A DNA stretch of 64,000 bases. Origin: Bacteroidales bacterium (GTDB lineage Bacteria > Bacteroidota > Bacteroidia > Bacteroidales > UBA1715). Under the pieces are notes generated by a model, which saw only the letters and a program-made list of their open reading frames with translations, made no database searches and had not been told where the DNA came from. The position numbers were made by a program, and so were the translations under genes. Of this stretch, positions 63,489-64,000 are shown piece by piece (position 1 is the stretch's first letter; each line of letters opens with the position of its first letter). The stretch is from positions 62,001 to 126,000 of the forward strand of contig JADKDL010000049.1 in the NCBI GenBank assembly GCA_016714605.1, in the 5' to 3' direction.

Positions 63489-64000
63489 ATGAAATTATTT
63501 GAAAAGGTATGGAGCTTTTTACTACTTTTATTCCTAACAAGCACGTCATTTACACAAACAATAATTCTTAACGAAATTATGCCTAGCAACTCAACAGGCA
63601 TAACAGACGAACACGCAAACACCCCTGATTGGATTGAGTTGCACAATACCTCATCAGAGATAGTTTCAATGAAAGGGTTCTCATTATCTAACAAGATAAA
63701 AGAACCTTATCTGTTTACGTTCCCCGACAATGCAACAATTTCGGCAAACGGATACCTAAATATTCTAAACGGCGATTCTTTATTTGAAGCATATATTGCA
63801 AATTCTAGCTTCTACTACTCTACAATAATAGATAAAGGAGCATCATTCAGATACCTATTACCAGACACAGAACCAAATGAATGGTGGAAAACTATTCAAT
63901 TTGCAGATACTAGTTGGCTCACAGGTATTAGCGGATTTGGCTTTGAAGATAATGACGATGCCACCATTTTGCCACAAACCTCATCGGTTTACTTACGTAA
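63489..64000 (+). CDS. Lamin-tail-domain protein, probably CotH-type (3' partial)
   Basis: The gene runs off the window; 170 codons are visible. A signal peptide ('VWSFLLLLFLTSTSFTQ') is followed by a lamin-tail domain (about residues 22-100: 'IILNEIMPSNSTGITDEHAN', 'PDWIELHNTSSEIVSMKGFS', 'ISANGYLNILNGDS') and the start of a next domain ('WWKTIQFADTSWLTGISGFG'). In Bacteroidota this domain order is common at the N-terminus of large secreted proteins that carry a CotH kinase domain. CotH itself is not in view, so that part is inference from the VTC-DUF4956 neighbourhood. Confidence 0.75.
   Translation, partial: MKLFEKVWSFLLLLFLTSTSFTQTIILNEIMPSNSTGITDEHANTPDWIELHNTSSEIVSMKGFSLSNKIKEPYLFTFPDNATISANGYLNILNGDSLFEAYIANSSFYYSTIIDKGASFRYLLPDTEPNEWWKTIQFADTSWLTGISGFGFEDNDDATILPQTSSVYLR

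Overview
The window is AT-rich DNA (about 30 % GC by eye) from a member of the Bacteroidota. Support comes from family content (DUF4924, DUF6089/PorG, DUF2490, a hybrid two-component system, Bacteroidota-type LptD, BamA and paired OmpH genes) and from repeated TAnnTTTG -7 boxes. One of these, ahead of rpsF, has a TTTG -33 box at a 20-nt spacing. Genes for GH5 and CE6-type plant-polysaccharide enzymes suggest an organism that degrades lignocellulose. I cannot name the genus.

Layout. 1-1029: the 3' part of a sensor-like protein with a CheD-like C-terminus. 1.1-12.3 kb: housekeeping genes (rpe, DUF4924, an Hsp15-like S4 protein, guaA, ahpC, ispE-dnaX, rpsF-rpsR-rplI, ridA). 12.4-19.4 kb: lptD, diverging from an N-acetylmuramoyl-L-alanine amidase and an MCE/MlaD gene, then dnaA. 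19.5-30.3 kb: pdxJ, then an envelope-biogenesis run (CBS protein, nadK, three DUF6089/PorG-like barrels, uppS, bamA, two ompH genes, murI). 30.3-38.5 kb: a gamma-carbonic anhydrase, a GH13 enzyme, and hisG, hisD, hisC and glmM with an NfeD-stomatin pair inserted. A candidate histidine attenuator precedes hisG. 38.5-43.2 kb: a small accessory region with a PIN toxin/antitoxin pair, DinB, a thioesterase and DUF1398. 44-53 kb: GH5 cellulase, hybrid sensor/AraC regulator and CE6-like esterase, with no SusC/SusD pair. 53-59.6 kb: a TetR-headed minus-strand operon (LolA-like protein, two FtsX-type permeases, ABC ATPase, outer-membrane barrel) with a TetR-type operator on its promoter. 60-64 kb: lipoprotein, repeat protein, VTC-domain protein, DUF4956 membrane protein, DUF2490 barrel, and the start of a lamin-tail-domain (probably CotH-linked) protein cut by the window edge.

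Quality. Eight genes (lptD, mlaD, nadK, second ompH, murI, GH13, PIN, esterase) are interrupted by single-base indels, mostly in A/T runs, and in each the lost frame continues with a family-appropriate sequence. Several of these genes are essential, so I treat the indels as probable assembly errors and give whole-gene coordinates.

Most interesting leads: the VTC-DUF4956-DUF2490-lamin-tail cluster; a recurring C-terminal 'GWN' module on both secreted glycan enzymes; the candidate his attenuator; the Cache/CheD-like fusion; and the TetR-controlled lipid or lipoprotein transport operon.
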